Below are positions 8,093-17,000 of a stretch of 35,033 nucleotides of DNA, one piece after another (positions within the stretch are counted from its first letter, which is position 1; each line of letters begins with the position of its first letter). Source of the stretch: Gammaproteobacteria bacterium (GTDB lineage: Bacteria > Pseudomonadota > Gammaproteobacteria > Steroidobacterales > Steroidobacteraceae). The notes below the pieces were generated by a model. The model had not been told where the DNA came from, did not search any database, and saw only the letters and a program-made list of their open reading frames with translations. Location of the stretch: contig JAFAPI010000061.1 in NCBI GenBank assembly GCA_019247195.1, forward strand, positions 1-35,033. Reading direction: 5' to 3'. The position numbers and the translations under genes were made by a program.

Positions 8093-9328
8093 ATGTCCGC
8101 CGAACCTGACAAACAGGCGCTGCTGCGCCAGCTGCGCATCGATCGCTCCGGTGAGCAGGGCCCATCCCCGCGTCGCCCGTGGTATCTCGCGGCGGCGCTC
8201 CTCGTGCTGCTGCTCGCGGGCGCGGTGTTGGCGCTGCAGCACTTCACCCGGCACCGGATTGAGGTCCAGGCCGTCACCGCCCTGGCGCCCGGCGGCGGGG
8301 GTCCCACCGCGATCCTGCAGGCGACCGGCTATGTGACGGCGCGGCGGCAGGCCACCGTGTCCGCGCAGATCACCGGTACCCTCACCCGCGTCATGATCGA
8401 GGAGGGGGACCGCGTGCAGGCGGGGCAGGTGCTGGCGCGCCTGGATGACACGGCGCAGGCCGCGGCACTGGCGCAGGCCGAGGCGCAGGCGCAGGCCGCC
8501 GAGGCGCAGTTACATCAAGTCGAGGCGCAGCTGGCGCAGGCGCGGCGTGACCTGGCCCGCAACGAGGACCTGGTGCAGCGCCAGCTCGTGTCGCAACAGG
8601 CACTCGAGACCGCCCGCACTCAGGTCGAGACCCTGAGCGCGCAGGTGGAAGCGCAGCGTAAGCAGCTGCAGCTCGCGCGGGCGAGCGTGCAGGGTGCGCA
8701 GGTGCAGCTTGGCTACACCACCATCCGCGCCCCCTTCGCCGGTGTCATCGTGGCCAAGGCCGCGCAGGCGGGTGAGATCGTTTCCCCCATCTCGGCCGGC
8801 GGCGGCTTCACGCGCACCGGTGTCGGCACGATCGTGGACATGGATTCCCTCGAGATCGAAGTCGACGTGAACGAGGCGTACATCCATCGTGTCCAGCCCG
8901 GCCAGGCGGCACAGGCGACCCTCGACGCCTACCCCGACTGGAACATCCCCGCGCACGTGATCGCCATCATCCCGACGGCGGACCGCAGCAAGGCCACCGT
9001 GAAGGTGCGCATCGGCATTGACCAGAAGGATCCCCGCATACTTCCTGACATGGGAGTACGGGTATCTTTTCTCGAGGCGGCACCCTCCCCGGCCGCGCCG
9101 CCACGGGGCGTGCTGCTGCCGGCGAGCGCCGTGGTGCCGCGGGCCGGTCGCAGCGTGGTCTACGTCATCGACGGCGAGCGGGCACGCGAGCGGGCGGTGA
9201 CCGCGGCGGCGAGCGTCGGGGAGCTGCGGCGGGTCGAAGGCATCGCGGCCGGCACGCGCGTGGTGCGGGCGCCGCCCGAGGGGTTGCGCGATGGTGATCG
9301 CATTAGCGTCCGTGCAGGAGAGAACTGA
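8093..9328 (+). CDS. HlyD/MacA-type periplasmic adaptor of an ABC exporter
   Basis: Membrane-fusion protein of 411 residues that should link an inner-membrane ABC exporter to an outer-membrane channel. It has a single N-terminal transmembrane helix (about 31-50), a lipoyl-like half around 80-118 (GYVTARRQATVSAQITG) and a long alanine/glutamine-rich coiled-coil hairpin (about 120-205). The second lipoyl half, TTIRAPFAGVIVAKAAQAGE, is followed by a beta-barrel and membrane-proximal region. The ATG at 8093 follows a 58-base spacer. The ATPase gene starts one base after its TGA. With the next three genes it makes a MacAB-like tripartite system; no TolC-like gene is in the window. The cargo is unknown; peptides, lipids, macrolides or lipoproteins are all possible in this group. 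Confidence 0.93.
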   Translation: MSAEPDKQALLRQLRIDRSGEQGPSPRRPWYLAAALLVLLLAGAVLALQHFTRHRIEVQAVTALAPGGGGPTAILQATGYVTARRQATVSAQITGTLTRVMIEEGDRVQAGQVLARLDDTAQAAALAQAEAQAQAAEAQLHQVEAQLAQARRDLARNEDLVQRQLVSQQALETARTQVETLSAQVEAQRKQLQLARASVQGAQVQLGYTTIRAPFAGVIVAKAAQAGEIVSPISAGGGFTRTGVGTIVDMDSLEIEVDVNEAYIHRVQPGQAAQATLDAYPDWNIPAHVIAIIPTADRSKATVKVRIGIDQKDPRILPDMGVRVSFLEAAPSPAAPPRGVLLPASAVVPRAGRSVVYVIDGERARERAVTAAASVGELRRVEGIAAGTRVVRAPPEGLRDGDRISVRAGEN

Positions 9329-9329
9329 C

Positions 9330-10031
9330 ATGAGCACACTGGTCGAGATCCGCAACCTGAGCAAGGTGTACGTGCGTGGCAGTGAGCGCCTTGAGGTGCT
9401 GCATCACGTCGACCTCGACATCGCCCAGGGTGACTTCCTCGCCCTCATGGGACCTTCCGGCTCGGGCAAGACCACGCTGCTCAATCTCATCGGCGGCCTC
9501 GACTCGCCCACCGAGGGCACCATCGCGGTGGGGGGCAAGCACATCGAGTCGCTCGGTGAGGGCGAGCTGGCACGCTGGCGCGCCTCGAACGTCGGCTTCG
9601 TGTTCCAGTTCTACAATCTCCTGCCCATGCTCTCGGCGCGGCGCAACGTCGAGCTGCCGCTGCTATTGACCAAGCTCTCGGGTGCGGAGCGCCGCCGCAA
9701 CGCGGCCATCGCCCTGGAGCTGGTCGGTCTGAAGGATCGCGCCGAGCACAAGCCGGGCGAGCTCTCCGGCGGTCAGCAGCAGCGTGTCGCCATCGCCCGC
9801 GCCATCGTCTCCGACCCGACGCTCCTGGTGTGCGATGAGCCCACCGGTGACCTGGACCGGCAGTCCGCCGCTGACGTCCTAACCCTGCTGGGACAACTCA
9901 ACCGGGAGCACGGCAAGACCATCATCATGGTCACGCACGATCCGAAAGCGGCCGAGTTTGCCCGCCACACGCTGCACCTAGACAAGGGCACGCTGGTGGA
10001 AGGTAGCGCGCGCACGGCAACGCTCTCATGA
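9330..10031 (+). CDS. ABC exporter ATPase (MacB/LolD type)
   Basis: Nucleotide-binding subunit of 233 residues. Walker A is GPSGSGKTT at residues 41-49, the Q-loop lies in FVFQFYNLLP, the signature is LSGGQQQR, and Walker B with the following D-loop is LLVCDEPTGDLD; the H-loop is VTHD. This combination, with the LLP after the Q-loop, is typical of the MacB/LolD/FtsE branch. The frame is open from 9291, but the ATG at 9330 is preceded by AGGAG at 9317-9321 and starts the conserved sequence, so it is the better start. The stop overlaps the next gene as ATGA, which suggests coupled synthesis with the permease. Confidence 0.95.
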   Translation: MSTLVEIRNLSKVYVRGSERLEVLHHVDLDIAQGDFLALMGPSGSGKTTLLNLIGGLDSPTEGTIAVGGKHIESLGEGELARWRASNVGFVFQFYNLLPMLSARRNVELPLLLTKLSGAERRRNAAIALELVGLKDRAEHKPGELSGGQQQRVAIARAIVSDPTLLVCDEPTGDLDRQSAADVLTLLGQLNREHGKTIIMVTHDPKAAEFARHTLHLDKGTLVEGSARTATLS

Positions 10032-11191
10032 AATACCTGCACCTCGTGTGGGCGGCGCTGCTGCGGCGCAAGGCGCGCACGCTGTTCACGCTGCTGTCGG
10101 TGTTGGCCGCCTTCCTGTTGTTCGGTCTGCTCGACTCGGTGCACAGCGCCTTCGGTGCCGCGGCGCAGAGCGTGGCCGGGGTCGATCGCCTGGTGACGGT
10201 CTCGAAGGTGAGCTTCACTCTCAGCCTCCCCAAGAGCCTGCTGGCGCGTATCCAGGCGGTGCCCGGGGTGAGCGAGGTGAGCTACGCCAACTGGTTCGGC
10301 GGGGTCTATCAGGACCCGAAAAACTTCTTCCCCAACGAGGCGGTGGCGGCCAACTTCCTCTCGCTCTACCCGGAGTGGCAGATGCCCGAGGCGCAGCGGC
10401 GCGCCTTTCGCGAGACGCGCACCGGAGCCGTCGTAGGGGCCAGCCTGGCGCGCCAGTTCCACTGGAAGATCGGCGACAAGATCCCGCTGCAGGCGACGAT
10501 CTTTCCGCAGAAGGACGGCGGCAACACCTGGACGCTCGACCTGGTCGGTATCTACCACGTGAGCGACCGCCGCCTCGCCAGTCAGGAAGGACTGCTGTTC
10601 TTCAACTGGGACTACTTCGATGAGGCACGCCAGTTCGGCAACGGCAACGTCGGCTGGTACATCAGCCGGGTCGCCGACCCCAAACAGGCCGATCGGGTCG
10701 CGCAGGCAATCGACGCGCTTTCCTTCGATTCCGACCACGAGACGAAGACGCAGAGCGAGCAGGCCTTCAACGTGGCGTTCGTCAGTCAGTTCGCCGATAT
10801 CGGCCTGATCGTCGGGGCGATCATGGGCGCGGTGTTCTTCACCCTGGTGCTGCTCACCGGCAACACCATGGCGCACGCGGTGCGCGAGCGCATTCCGGAG
10901 CTGGCGATCCTCAAGACCGTCGGCTTCTCCAGCCGCAGCGTGCTGGCGCTGGTCCTGACGGAGGCCGTGGCGCTGCTGCTGCTGGGGGCGGCCGCCGGGC
11001 TGGTGCTGTCCGGCCTCGTGGTCGGCGCGGTGCGCGCCAAACTCGGCACGGCGGTCCCCCTCAGTCCCGTCGGGCTCGAGATCTGGCTGCAGGGTCTGGC
11101 GCTGGCGGTGCTGGTGGGGCTCATCGTAGGGGCGCTCCCGGCGCTGCGCGGCATGCGGCTGCGCATCGTCGACGCACTGGCGGGACGCTGA
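10028..11191 (+). CDS. ABC exporter permease 1 (FtsX/MacB type)
   Basis: Inner-membrane subunit of 387 residues with the four-helix plan of the FtsX/MacB superfamily: one helix near residues 17-38, a long periplasmic domain, and three helices towards the C-terminus (around 258-285, 305-330 and 355-378). The VRERIPELAILKTVGFSSRSV segment after the second helix is the family hallmark that contacts the ATPase. It starts at an ATG inside the ATPase stop (ATGA) and is joined to the second permease by TGATG. As it lacks its own ATPase domain, it must work with the protein encoded at 9330, presumably as a heterodimer with the next gene product. Confidence 0.92.
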   Translation: MKYLHLVWAALLRRKARTLFTLLSVLAAFLLFGLLDSVHSAFGAAAQSVAGVDRLVTVSKVSFTLSLPKSLLARIQAVPGVSEVSYANWFGGVYQDPKNFFPNEAVAANFLSLYPEWQMPEAQRRAFRETRTGAVVGASLARQFHWKIGDKIPLQATIFPQKDGGNTWTLDLVGIYHVSDRRLASQEGLLFFNWDYFDEARQFGNGNVGWYISRVADPKQADRVAQAIDALSFDSDHETKTQSEQAFNVAFVSQFADIGLIVGAIMGAVFFTLVLLTGNTMAHAVRERIPELAILKTVGFSSRSVLALVLTEAVALLLLGAAAGLVLSGLVVGAVRAKLGTAVPLSPVGLEIWLQGLALAVLVGLIVGALPALRGMRLRIVDALAGR

Positions 11192-12501
11192 TGCGCGCCG
11201 CGCTGCGGAATCTCCTCACCGTGCTGATCGTCGTGCTGGCGCTGGCGGCGCTGGCCATGCTGCCGTGGTGGCTCATCCTTGCGGCGGCGGCACTGTTTGC
11301 CCTGTGGATGCTGGCGACGCGCGGCGGGGGCCAGGCGCTCGCGGTCACGCGCGTGGGCCTCGCGACCATTCCGCAGCGGCTTGGCTCCTCTGCGGTCGTG
11401 ATCATCGGCATCGGCGGGGTGGTGGGGGTGTTGATCGCGCTGCTCGCGATGGCGGTGGGGTTCGAGGAGACGCTGCGGCAGACCGGTACCGACGACACGG
11501 TGATCGTCATGCGCGCCGGCGCGCAGACCGAGCTCAACTCGGTCCTGAGCCACGAGACGGCGCAGCTCGTGGAGCAGCAGCCGCAGGTGCAGCGCGATGC
11601 GCATGGCCAGCCACTCGCCTCTGCCGAGCTGGTAGTCGTCGCTTCGCTTCCCCGGCGCAGCAATGGCCTGGATGCCAATGTCGAGATCCGTGGCGTGGAC
11701 GAGCGGGCCTGGGCCCTCTATCCGCACGTGCGTATTATCGCCGGGCGGCGCTTCACTCCCGGGCTGCGCGAGCTGGTGGTGGGCAAGGATGCGGCACGCC
11801 AGTTCGCCGGACTGGATATCGGTTCGACGCTGCGACTGAACGGGCAGGTATGGACCGTGGTGGGCACTTTCGCGGCGAACGACAGTCACGATTCCGAGGT
11901 CTGGGCAGATACCGGGGTGGTCGGCTCGACCTATCGCCGTGGCAGCAGCACCACCTCCGTGACGGTGCGGCTGAGCGCACCGGGCGCGCTGGATGCGCTG
12001 CTCGCCAACCTGGCCGGCGACCCGCGCCTGAAGGTGGACGCCAAGACCACGCGCGCCTACTACAGTGAGCAGTCCGAGCGGCTCACCAACCTGATCCGCG
12101 TGCTGGGCACCGTGGTCGGAGTCATCATGGCGATCGGTGCGCTGTTCGGGGCGCTGAATACCATGTACGCCGCGGTGGCCGCGCGCGGGCGTGAGATCGC
12201 CACGCTGCGCGCGCTCGGCTTCCGCGGCGGTCCGGTCATCGTCTCGGTCCTGCTGGAGACGATGCTGCTGGCGCTGCTGGGCGGGCTGCTGGGCGCGCTG
12301 ATCGCGTGGCTGCTGTTCAACAACTTCACCGCCTCGACGCTCGGTCAGAATTTCAGCCAGGTCGTATTCTCATTCCACGTCTCACCGCAACTCATGTGGC
12401 AGGGACTGAAGTGGGCACTGGCCATCGGCTTCGTCGGCGGGTTGTTCCCGGCGCTGCATGCCGCGCGGCTGCCGGTTACGGCGGGACTGCGGGAGCAGTA
12501 A
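11191..12501 (+). CDS. ABC exporter permease 2 (FtsX/MacB type, with extra N-terminal helices)
   Basis: Second, non-identical permease of 436 residues. It differs from permease 1 by a hydrophobic N-terminal extension (about residues 8-42, probably two helices) before the standard first FtsX helix around 70-95. A periplasmic domain follows, and then the conserved VAARGREIATLRALGFRGG motif and the last helices. The start ATG uses the final A of the TGA of permease 1 (TGATG). The 3' end runs 26 bases into the oppositely oriented aldolase gene, both frames ending in TAA. Two different permeases with one ATPase point to a heteromeric transporter. Confidence 0.92.
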   Translation: MRAALRNLLTVLIVVLALAALAMLPWWLILAAAALFALWMLATRGGGQALAVTRVGLATIPQRLGSSAVVIIGIGGVVGVLIALLAMAVGFEETLRQTGTDDTVIVMRAGAQTELNSVLSHETAQLVEQQPQVQRDAHGQPLASAELVVVASLPRRSNGLDANVEIRGVDERAWALYPHVRIIAGRRFTPGLRELVVGKDAARQFAGLDIGSTLRLNGQVWTVVGTFAANDSHDSEVWADTGVVGSTYRRGSSTTSVTVRLSAPGALDALLANLAGDPRLKVDAKTTRAYYSEQSERLTNLIRVLGTVVGVIMAIGALFGALNTMYAAVAARGREIATLRALGFRGGPVIVSVLLETMLLALLGGLLGALIAWLLFNNFTASTLGQNFSQVVFSFHVSPQLMWQGLKWALAIGFVGGLFPALHAARLPVTAGLREQ

Positions 12502-13516
12502 CCGGGAGATTCCTCAGCGCCGAGCACAACGCGGTCACCTCCGCCTCGGGCTGGTCCCACGACACCACCAGGCGCGCCTCACCGCTCGTCGCCGGTCCCC
12601 AGTCATAGAACTCAAATCCGGCCGCACGCAGCCGCGTACGGCCGGCGTCGCCGAGGTGCAGGAAGATCTCGTTGGCCTCCACCGGGTGGCGCACCCGGGT
12701 CCCGGCCGCCTGTGCCACGCGCTGCGCCAGCTCGTTGGCGCGGTGCGCGTTGCGCAGCCACACCCCGCTCTCCAGATAGGCGAGCAGCTGTGCGGCGATG
12801 AAGCGGGATTTGGAGAGCAGGTGTCCGGCGCGCTTGCGCCGCAACTCGAAGTCGCGCACCAGGTGCGGATCAAAAAACACCACTGCTTCGGCCGCCAGGG
12901 CGCCGTTTTTGGTCGCGCCGAAGGAAAGCACGTCGATGCCGCAGCGCCAGGTGATGTCGCCCGGGTGACAGCCGAGGGTGGCGACGACGTTTGCGAAGCG
13001 CGCGCCGTCCATGTGCACCTTCAGCCCGCGCGCGTGCGCGAAGTCCGCGAGGCGCCGCAGCTCCTGCGGCCGGTAGGCCGTGCCGAGCTCGGTGGCTTGC
13101 GTGAGGGAGAGCGCGGCGGGCTGTACCGTATGCACGTCCTGCCGGTGCGCGGTCAGGGCCGCCGCGAAGGTCTCGGGGCTGATCCGGCCATGCTCTCCTG
13201 GCAGCAGCGCCAGCTGCGCACCGCCGGAGAAGAATCCAGGCGCGCCGCACTCATCGACGGCGATGTGCGCATCCTGGTGAGCGAAGATCGCCCCATAGGG
13301 CGGGGCGAGCGTCGCCAGCGCGAGCGAGTTGGCGGCGGTACCCGTGGCGACGGGGAAGACCCGCACCGCGGCGCCAAAATGCTCGCTGAAGCGGGTATCG
13401 AGGCGCTGCGTCCACTCATCATCGCCGTAGGCGTGGACCCGGTCATGGTTCACCTGCTCCAGGGCGGCGAGGATCTCCGGCGCGGCGGGGGCGGTGTTGT
13501 CGGAGAGAAAACGCAC
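12476..13516 (-). CDS. L-threonine aldolase / beta-eliminating lyase family
   Basis: PLP enzyme of 346 residues that most likely splits threonine or allo-threonine into glycine and acetaldehyde. MRFLSDNTAPAAPEIL at the N-terminus, HMDGARFANV (D170 for the PLP nitrogen) and SFGATKNGALAAEAVV (K203 as the Schiff-base lysine) are family hallmarks. The start is a GTG at 13516 preceded by a GAGGGA stretch. The C-terminus overlaps the 3' end of permease 2. It is next to the ABC-2 exporter on the same strand with a 22-base gap, so they may be co-transcribed. Stereospecificity (low-specificity versus L-allo) cannot be judged by eye. Confidence 0.88.
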   Translation of the reverse strand: MRFLSDNTAPAAPEILAALEQVNHDRVHAYGDDEWTQRLDTRFSEHFGAAVRVFPVATGTAANSLALATLAPPYGAIFAHQDAHIAVDECGAPGFFSGGAQLALLPGEHGRISPETFAAALTAHRQDVHTVQPAALSLTQATELGTAYRPQELRRLADFAHARGLKVHMDGARFANVVATLGCHPGDITWRCGIDVLSFGATKNGALAAEAVVFFDPHLVRDFELRRKRAGHLLSKSRFIAAQLLAYLESGVWLRNAHRANELAQRVAQAAGTRVRHPVEANEIFLHLGDAGRTRLRAAGFEFYDWGPATSGEARLVVSWDQPEAEVTALCSALRNLPVTAPAVPP

Positions 13517-13538
13517 GATGTATCCCTCGGTTACTCAG

Positions 13539-14543
13539 TCAGTCGATACGCCAGCGGAAGGACCAGGCGCCGAAGGCGAGAAAGGCCAGCGCCGTCGCTG
13601 CGAGGTACAGCAGGTTCGGTCCGATCTGCCTCAGGCCGGCGCCATCTAACATGACGGCGCGCGCCGCATCCAGCGCGTGGGTGAGTGGGAAGACGTGCGC
13701 GCCCCACTGTACCCAGCGTGGCGAGCCCTCGAGGGAGAACCAAATGCCCGACAGCAGCATCATCGGCCAGGTGAGCAGGTTGAGCAGGCCCCCGACCAGC
13801 TCCTCGCTCGAGAAGCGCGCGGCGATCGTCAGCCCGAGTGCGATCATCGACAGGGCGCTCAGCACCGCGACCAGCACCAGGAGCGAGGGGCTGCCGGCAC
13901 TGTGAAAGCCGATGATGGCGCCGATTCCCAGGTAGAGGATGGTGGTGACGACGAGGATCAGCAGCAGGCGCGACAGCACCTGCGCGCTCAGGAACTCGAA
14001 GGCACTGAGTGGCGTCGCGTGCAGGCGCTTGAGGAAGCCGCTCTTGCGGTAGCGCAGCACGACGTAACCGACCCCGAACAGACAGCTGAACATCATGTTC
14101 ATGCCCAGGATGCCCGGAAACAGCCAGTCGACGTAGCGCAGCGCCGCGCCGCGCACCGCCTCGCGGCGCGCGGCGGGCTCGGCGGCGAGCAGCAGCCGCT
14201 CGGCGATGTAGCCCTTGGGGGAATCGCTGTTGACCCAGTAGCGCACCGGCGGGTGCAGATCCACCAGCAGGTCCAGCTGCTGGTGCGCCAGGCGGCTCTC
14301 GGCCTGCTCGGCGCGCGCCTCGGGGACGAACTGAACGTACCGCTCGCGCAGGAAGGACGAGGTGCCCGGCTCGATGCGCTCGGCCAGCACGCCGACCTTG
14401 AACAGCGGACGTTGCGGGCCACCGAACACGAACCCCATGCCGATCACCACCATCACCGGTAGCAGCAGCGTGAACAGCAGGGTGCCGCGATCGCGCAGGA
14501 ACTCGAGGTTACGCGCATGTAGCACCGCGAGCAGGCGGCGCAT
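13539..14543 (-). CDS. ABC-2 type transporter permease
   Basis: Integral membrane protein of about 334 residues with the ABC-2 layout: one N-terminal helix (TLLFTLLLPVMVVIGMGFV), a periplasmic insert of roughly 120 residues, and five C-terminal helices containing FPGILGMNMMFSCLF and LLTWPMMLLSGIWFSLEG. This plan, with DrrB/NodJ/YhhJ-like helices, goes with export of drugs, polyketides or polysaccharide. Two adjacent start codons exist: GTG at 14546 and ATG at 14543. I prefer the ATG, which overlaps the ATPase stop as TGATG. The start and stop sharing suggests tight coupling to the ATPase at 14543-15430. Confidence 0.9.
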   Translation of the reverse strand: MRRLLAVLHARNLEFLRDRGTLLFTLLLPVMVVIGMGFVFGGPQRPLFKVGVLAERIEPGTSSFLRERYVQFVPEARAEQAESRLAHQQLDLLVDLHPPVRYWVNSDSPKGYIAERLLLAAEPAARREAVRGAALRYVDWLFPGILGMNMMFSCLFGVGYVVLRYRKSGFLKRLHATPLSAFEFLSAQVLSRLLLILVVTTILYLGIGAIIGFHSAGSPSLLVLVAVLSALSMIALGLTIAARFSSEELVGGLLNLLTWPMMLLSGIWFSLEGSPRWVQWGAHVFPLTHALDAARAVMLDGAGLRQIGPNLLYLAATALAFLAFGAWSFRWRID

Positions 14544-15430
14544 CACGCGCGCAGCTCCTTGCCGGTAAGCTCGAGGAACAGGTCCTCCAGATTGGCGGGG
14601 CGGATGCGCAGTCGCGCCAGGGGCACCTGTGCCTGCAGCAGCAGCCGCAGTGTGCCGTCGAGGTCGTGGGTGCTGATCTCGACGCGCTCGGTACCTTCGA
14701 TGACGGTGAGGGGCAGCTCGCGCGCCTGCGCGGGAAAGTCCTGCCGCGGCAGCTCGAGCAGGACTGCGGCGAAGTGCTCGTGCAGCAGCTGGCGAGGGGC
14801 GCCGCGCGCCACCAGCCGGCCACGGTCCATGATGGCGATGTCATCGCACAGCAGCTCAGCTTCCTCCATGTAGTGGGTGGTGAGAATGATCGTCTTGCGG
14901 CGCGCCTTGATGGACTGCACCAGGTCCCAGAAACTGCGCCGCGCCTGCGGGTCGAGTCCCGTGGTCGGCTCATCCAGGAACAGCACGGCCGGATCGTTCA
15001 CCAGCGCGATCGCCAGCAGCAGTCGCTGCTGCTGGCCGCCCGAGAGCTTACGGCTCTCGCGGTTGGCGAGCTTCTCCAGCGCGCACAGTCGGATCACGTC
15101 TTCGACCTCCAGCCCGCGCTGGTACAGGCCGCGGAACAGGGCGAGGCTCTGGCGCACGGTGAGAAAGTCCTGCAGCGCGGTCTTCTGGAAGAGAATGCCG
15201 GCCTCCTCGCGGAACCGCGTGCCGAGCGGCTCGCCGCGATAGCGCACCTGCCCCGCGGTGGGCGGCAGGATCCCCTCCATGATCTCGACGGTGGTGGTCT
15301 TCCCGGCCCCGTTCGGGCCGAGCAGGCCGAAGCAGATGCCCTCCGGCACGGCGAAGGACACGCCGGCCACTGCGGTCGTCGCCGGGTACTGCTTGACCAG
15401 GTCGCTGACTTCGAGAAGCGGGGCGCTCAT
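14543..15430 (-). CDS. ABC-2 exporter ATP-binding subunit (DrrA/CcmA type)
   Basis: ATPase of 295 residues. Walker A is GPNGAGKTT at about 38-46, the signature is KLSGGQQQRLLLA, Walker B with D-loop is AVLFLDEPTTGLDPQARR, and the H-loop is in LTTHYMEEAE. A C-terminal extension after the ATPase core, as in DrrA-type exporters, carries LPLTVIEGTERVEI and reads as a small regulatory domain. The frame also offers a GTG at 15448, but the ATG at 15430 starts right before the conserved PLLEVSDLVKQYP. No convincing Shine-Dalgarno is visible for either. The gene is divergent from kynA with about 108 bases between the two starts. Confidence 0.93.
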   Translation of the reverse strand: MSAPLLEVSDLVKQYPATTAVAGVSFAVPEGICFGLLGPNGAGKTTTVEIMEGILPPTAGQVRYRGEPLGTRFREEAGILFQKTALQDFLTVRQSLALFRGLYQRGLEVEDVIRLCALEKLANRESRKLSGGQQQRLLLAIALVNDPAVLFLDEPTTGLDPQARRSFWDLVQSIKARRKTIILTTHYMEEAELLCDDIAIMDRGRLVARGAPRQLLHEHFAAVLLELPRQDFPAQARELPLTVIEGTERVEISTHDLDGTLRLLLQAQVPLARLRIRPANLEDLFLELTGKELRA

Positions 15431-15504
15431 CGGTGCGGGGGCTGACACTGGCGCGCGATCCTAGCGGATTCCGTACAGCGCCGCCTCGCTCTTTGCAGCG
15501 GCGG

Positions 15505-15532
15505 TTGCCGCATGCGCAACGGCGTGTACCAT
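15505..15532 (+). promoter_or_regulatory. Putative kynA promoter
   Basis: TTGCCG at 15505-15510 and TACCAT at 15527-15532 are separated by 16 bases. The -10-like hexamer ends six bases before the kynA ATG at 15539, so a transcript from it would start at or next to the start codon. Only the hexamer match supports this. Confidence 0.4.
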
Positions 15533-15538
15533 CGAGGC

Positions 15539-16396
15539 ATGAGCCAACGACCCTACGACAAGACCGAGCGGGTGGAGCTCGCCGACGAAGGCGTGCACTG
15601 GGACCTGGGTAGCTCGCTCTCCTATGGCGAGTACCTGCAGCTCACCAAGCTGCTCGCTGCGCAGCAGCCGCTGTCCACCGAGCACAACGAGATGCTTTTC
15701 ATCATCGTGCACCAGGTGTCGGAGCTGTGGATGCGGCTGATGCTGCACGAGCTTACCGCGGCGCTCGCCGGCATTCAGAAGGACGACCTCGACCCGGCGC
15801 TGAAGATGCTGGCGCGCATTTCCCGTACGCAGAACCAGCTGATCTCAGTGTGGGATGTGCTCTCGACCCTGACGCCGTTCGAGTATTCGGCTTTCCGCAG
15901 CGCGCTGGGGCGCTCCTCAGGTTTCCAGTCAGTGCAGTACCGGCTGCTGGAGTTCCTGTTCGGCAACAAGAACGCGGAAATGGTGGCGGTGCACAAGCGC
16001 GACGCGCTCGCCTACGAGACGCTGCAGCGCGCCCTGCAGGCCCCGTCGCTGTATGACGAGGTGCTGCGGCTACTCAGCCGGCGCGGCTACGAAATCCCGG
16101 CGGACTATCTGGAGCGGGACTTCAGCAAGCCCTACGTGGCCAGTAAACAGGTGGCGGGCTGCTGGCTCAGCGTGTACCACAACGCCGAGCACACCTGGGA
16201 TCTGTACGAGCTCGCCGAGCGGCTGGTCGATCTCGATCACAATTTCCAGCTTTGGCGTGCGCACCACCTCAAGCTCGTCGAGCGCGTCATCGGCTACAAG
16301 CCTGGCACCGGCGGCACCGGCGGGGTCTCCTACCTCACCAAGGCGCTGGAGCTCAAGTTCTTCCCGGAGCTGTGGCAGATCCGGACTTCGATGTGA
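15539..16396 (+). CDS. kynA: Tryptophan 2,3-dioxygenase
   Basis: Haem enzyme that opens the indole ring of tryptophan to give N-formylkynurenine, the first step of the kynurenine pathway. The 285-residue product has the family blocks FIIVHQVSELWMRLMLHE (substrate pocket and haem side), RTQNQLISVWDVLSTLTPFEY, and the C-terminal PGTGGTGGVSYL loop that binds the substrate amino and carboxyl groups. The frame is open from 15512, but ATG 15539 begins MSQRPYDKTERV and gives the usual length. No other kyn gene is in the window. The 3' end overlaps msrQ on the other strand by 44 bases, the longest such overlap here. Confidence 0.97.
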   Translation: MSQRPYDKTERVELADEGVHWDLGSSLSYGEYLQLTKLLAAQQPLSTEHNEMLFIIVHQVSELWMRLMLHELTAALAGIQKDDLDPALKMLARISRTQNQLISVWDVLSTLTPFEYSAFRSALGRSSGFQSVQYRLLEFLFGNKNAEMVAVHKRDALAYETLQRALQAPSLYDEVLRLLSRRGYEIPADYLERDFSKPYVASKQVAGCWLSVYHNAEHTWDLYELAERLVDLDHNFQLWRAHHLKLVERVIGYKPGTGGTGGVSYLTKALELKFFPELWQIRTSM

Positions 16397-17000
16397 GCGC
16401 CGGTCGGCCGTAGCGGCGCAGCACGCGGAACAGCAGCAGCGCGGCGAGGATCGCTGCATAGAGCAGCGGCTCGCGCACGTCTCGCTTCACCTGCCAGTAG
16501 AAGTGCCATACCCCCAGTATCGCGATCGGATAGATAAGCCGGTGCAGACTGTGCCAGCGGCGGCCGAGGCGCCGCATCATGCGCTGCGTGCTGGTGACCG
16601 CGAGCGGCACCAGCAGCAATAGGGCCAGCAGGCCGAGCGTGATGTAGGGGCGCTTGACGATCTCGCTCCCGACCGCGCGCCAGTTGAGTTCGAGATCGAG
16701 CACGACATACACCGTGAAATGCAGCAGCACATAGGAGAAGGCGAACAGGCCCAGCATGCGCCGCACCCGCAGCAGGTGCGGGTTGCCGAGCAACAGTCGC
16801 AGCGGGGTTACCGCCAGCGTCAGCAGCAGCAGATTGAGCGCCGTCTTGCCCAATTCGTGCTCGAGTTTCTTGACCGGGTCCGCGCCGAGGGATGCGCCCA
16901 GCCAGCCGAACAGGCCGCAGGCAAGCCACAGCAGTGGCATCAGGCTGAGGACGAAGATGACCGGTTTGTAGATGTAGCGGTAGCGCTGCGTGACGGTCAA
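16353..17000 (-). CDS. msrQ: MsrQ, haem-binding membrane subunit of periplasmic methionine sulfoxide reductase
   Basis: Passes electrons from the quinone pool or flavin reductase to MsrP. The reading frame continues far upstream (to 17519) without a stop, but the conserved sequence starts at [18 protein letters not shown]. The only sensible start is TTG at 17000, overlapping the msrP stop as TTGA and giving 215 residues, close to the 211 of E. coli MsrQ. There are about six hydrophobic segments. The haem histidines are probably those in [24 protein letters not shown] and [10 protein letters not shown]. The 3' end runs 44 bases into kynA on the opposite strand. Confidence 0.93.
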   Translation of the reverse strand: MTVTQRYRYIYKPVIFVLSLMPLLWLACGLFGWLGASLGADPVKKLEHELGKTALNLLLLTLAVTPLRLLLGNPHLLRVRRMLGLFAFSYVLLHFTVYVVLDLELNWRAVGSEIVKRPYITLGLLALLLLVPLAVTSTQRMMRRLGRRWHSLHRLIYPIAILGVWHFYWQVKRDVREPLLYAAILAALLLFRVLRRYGRPALTSKSGSATAPGRT

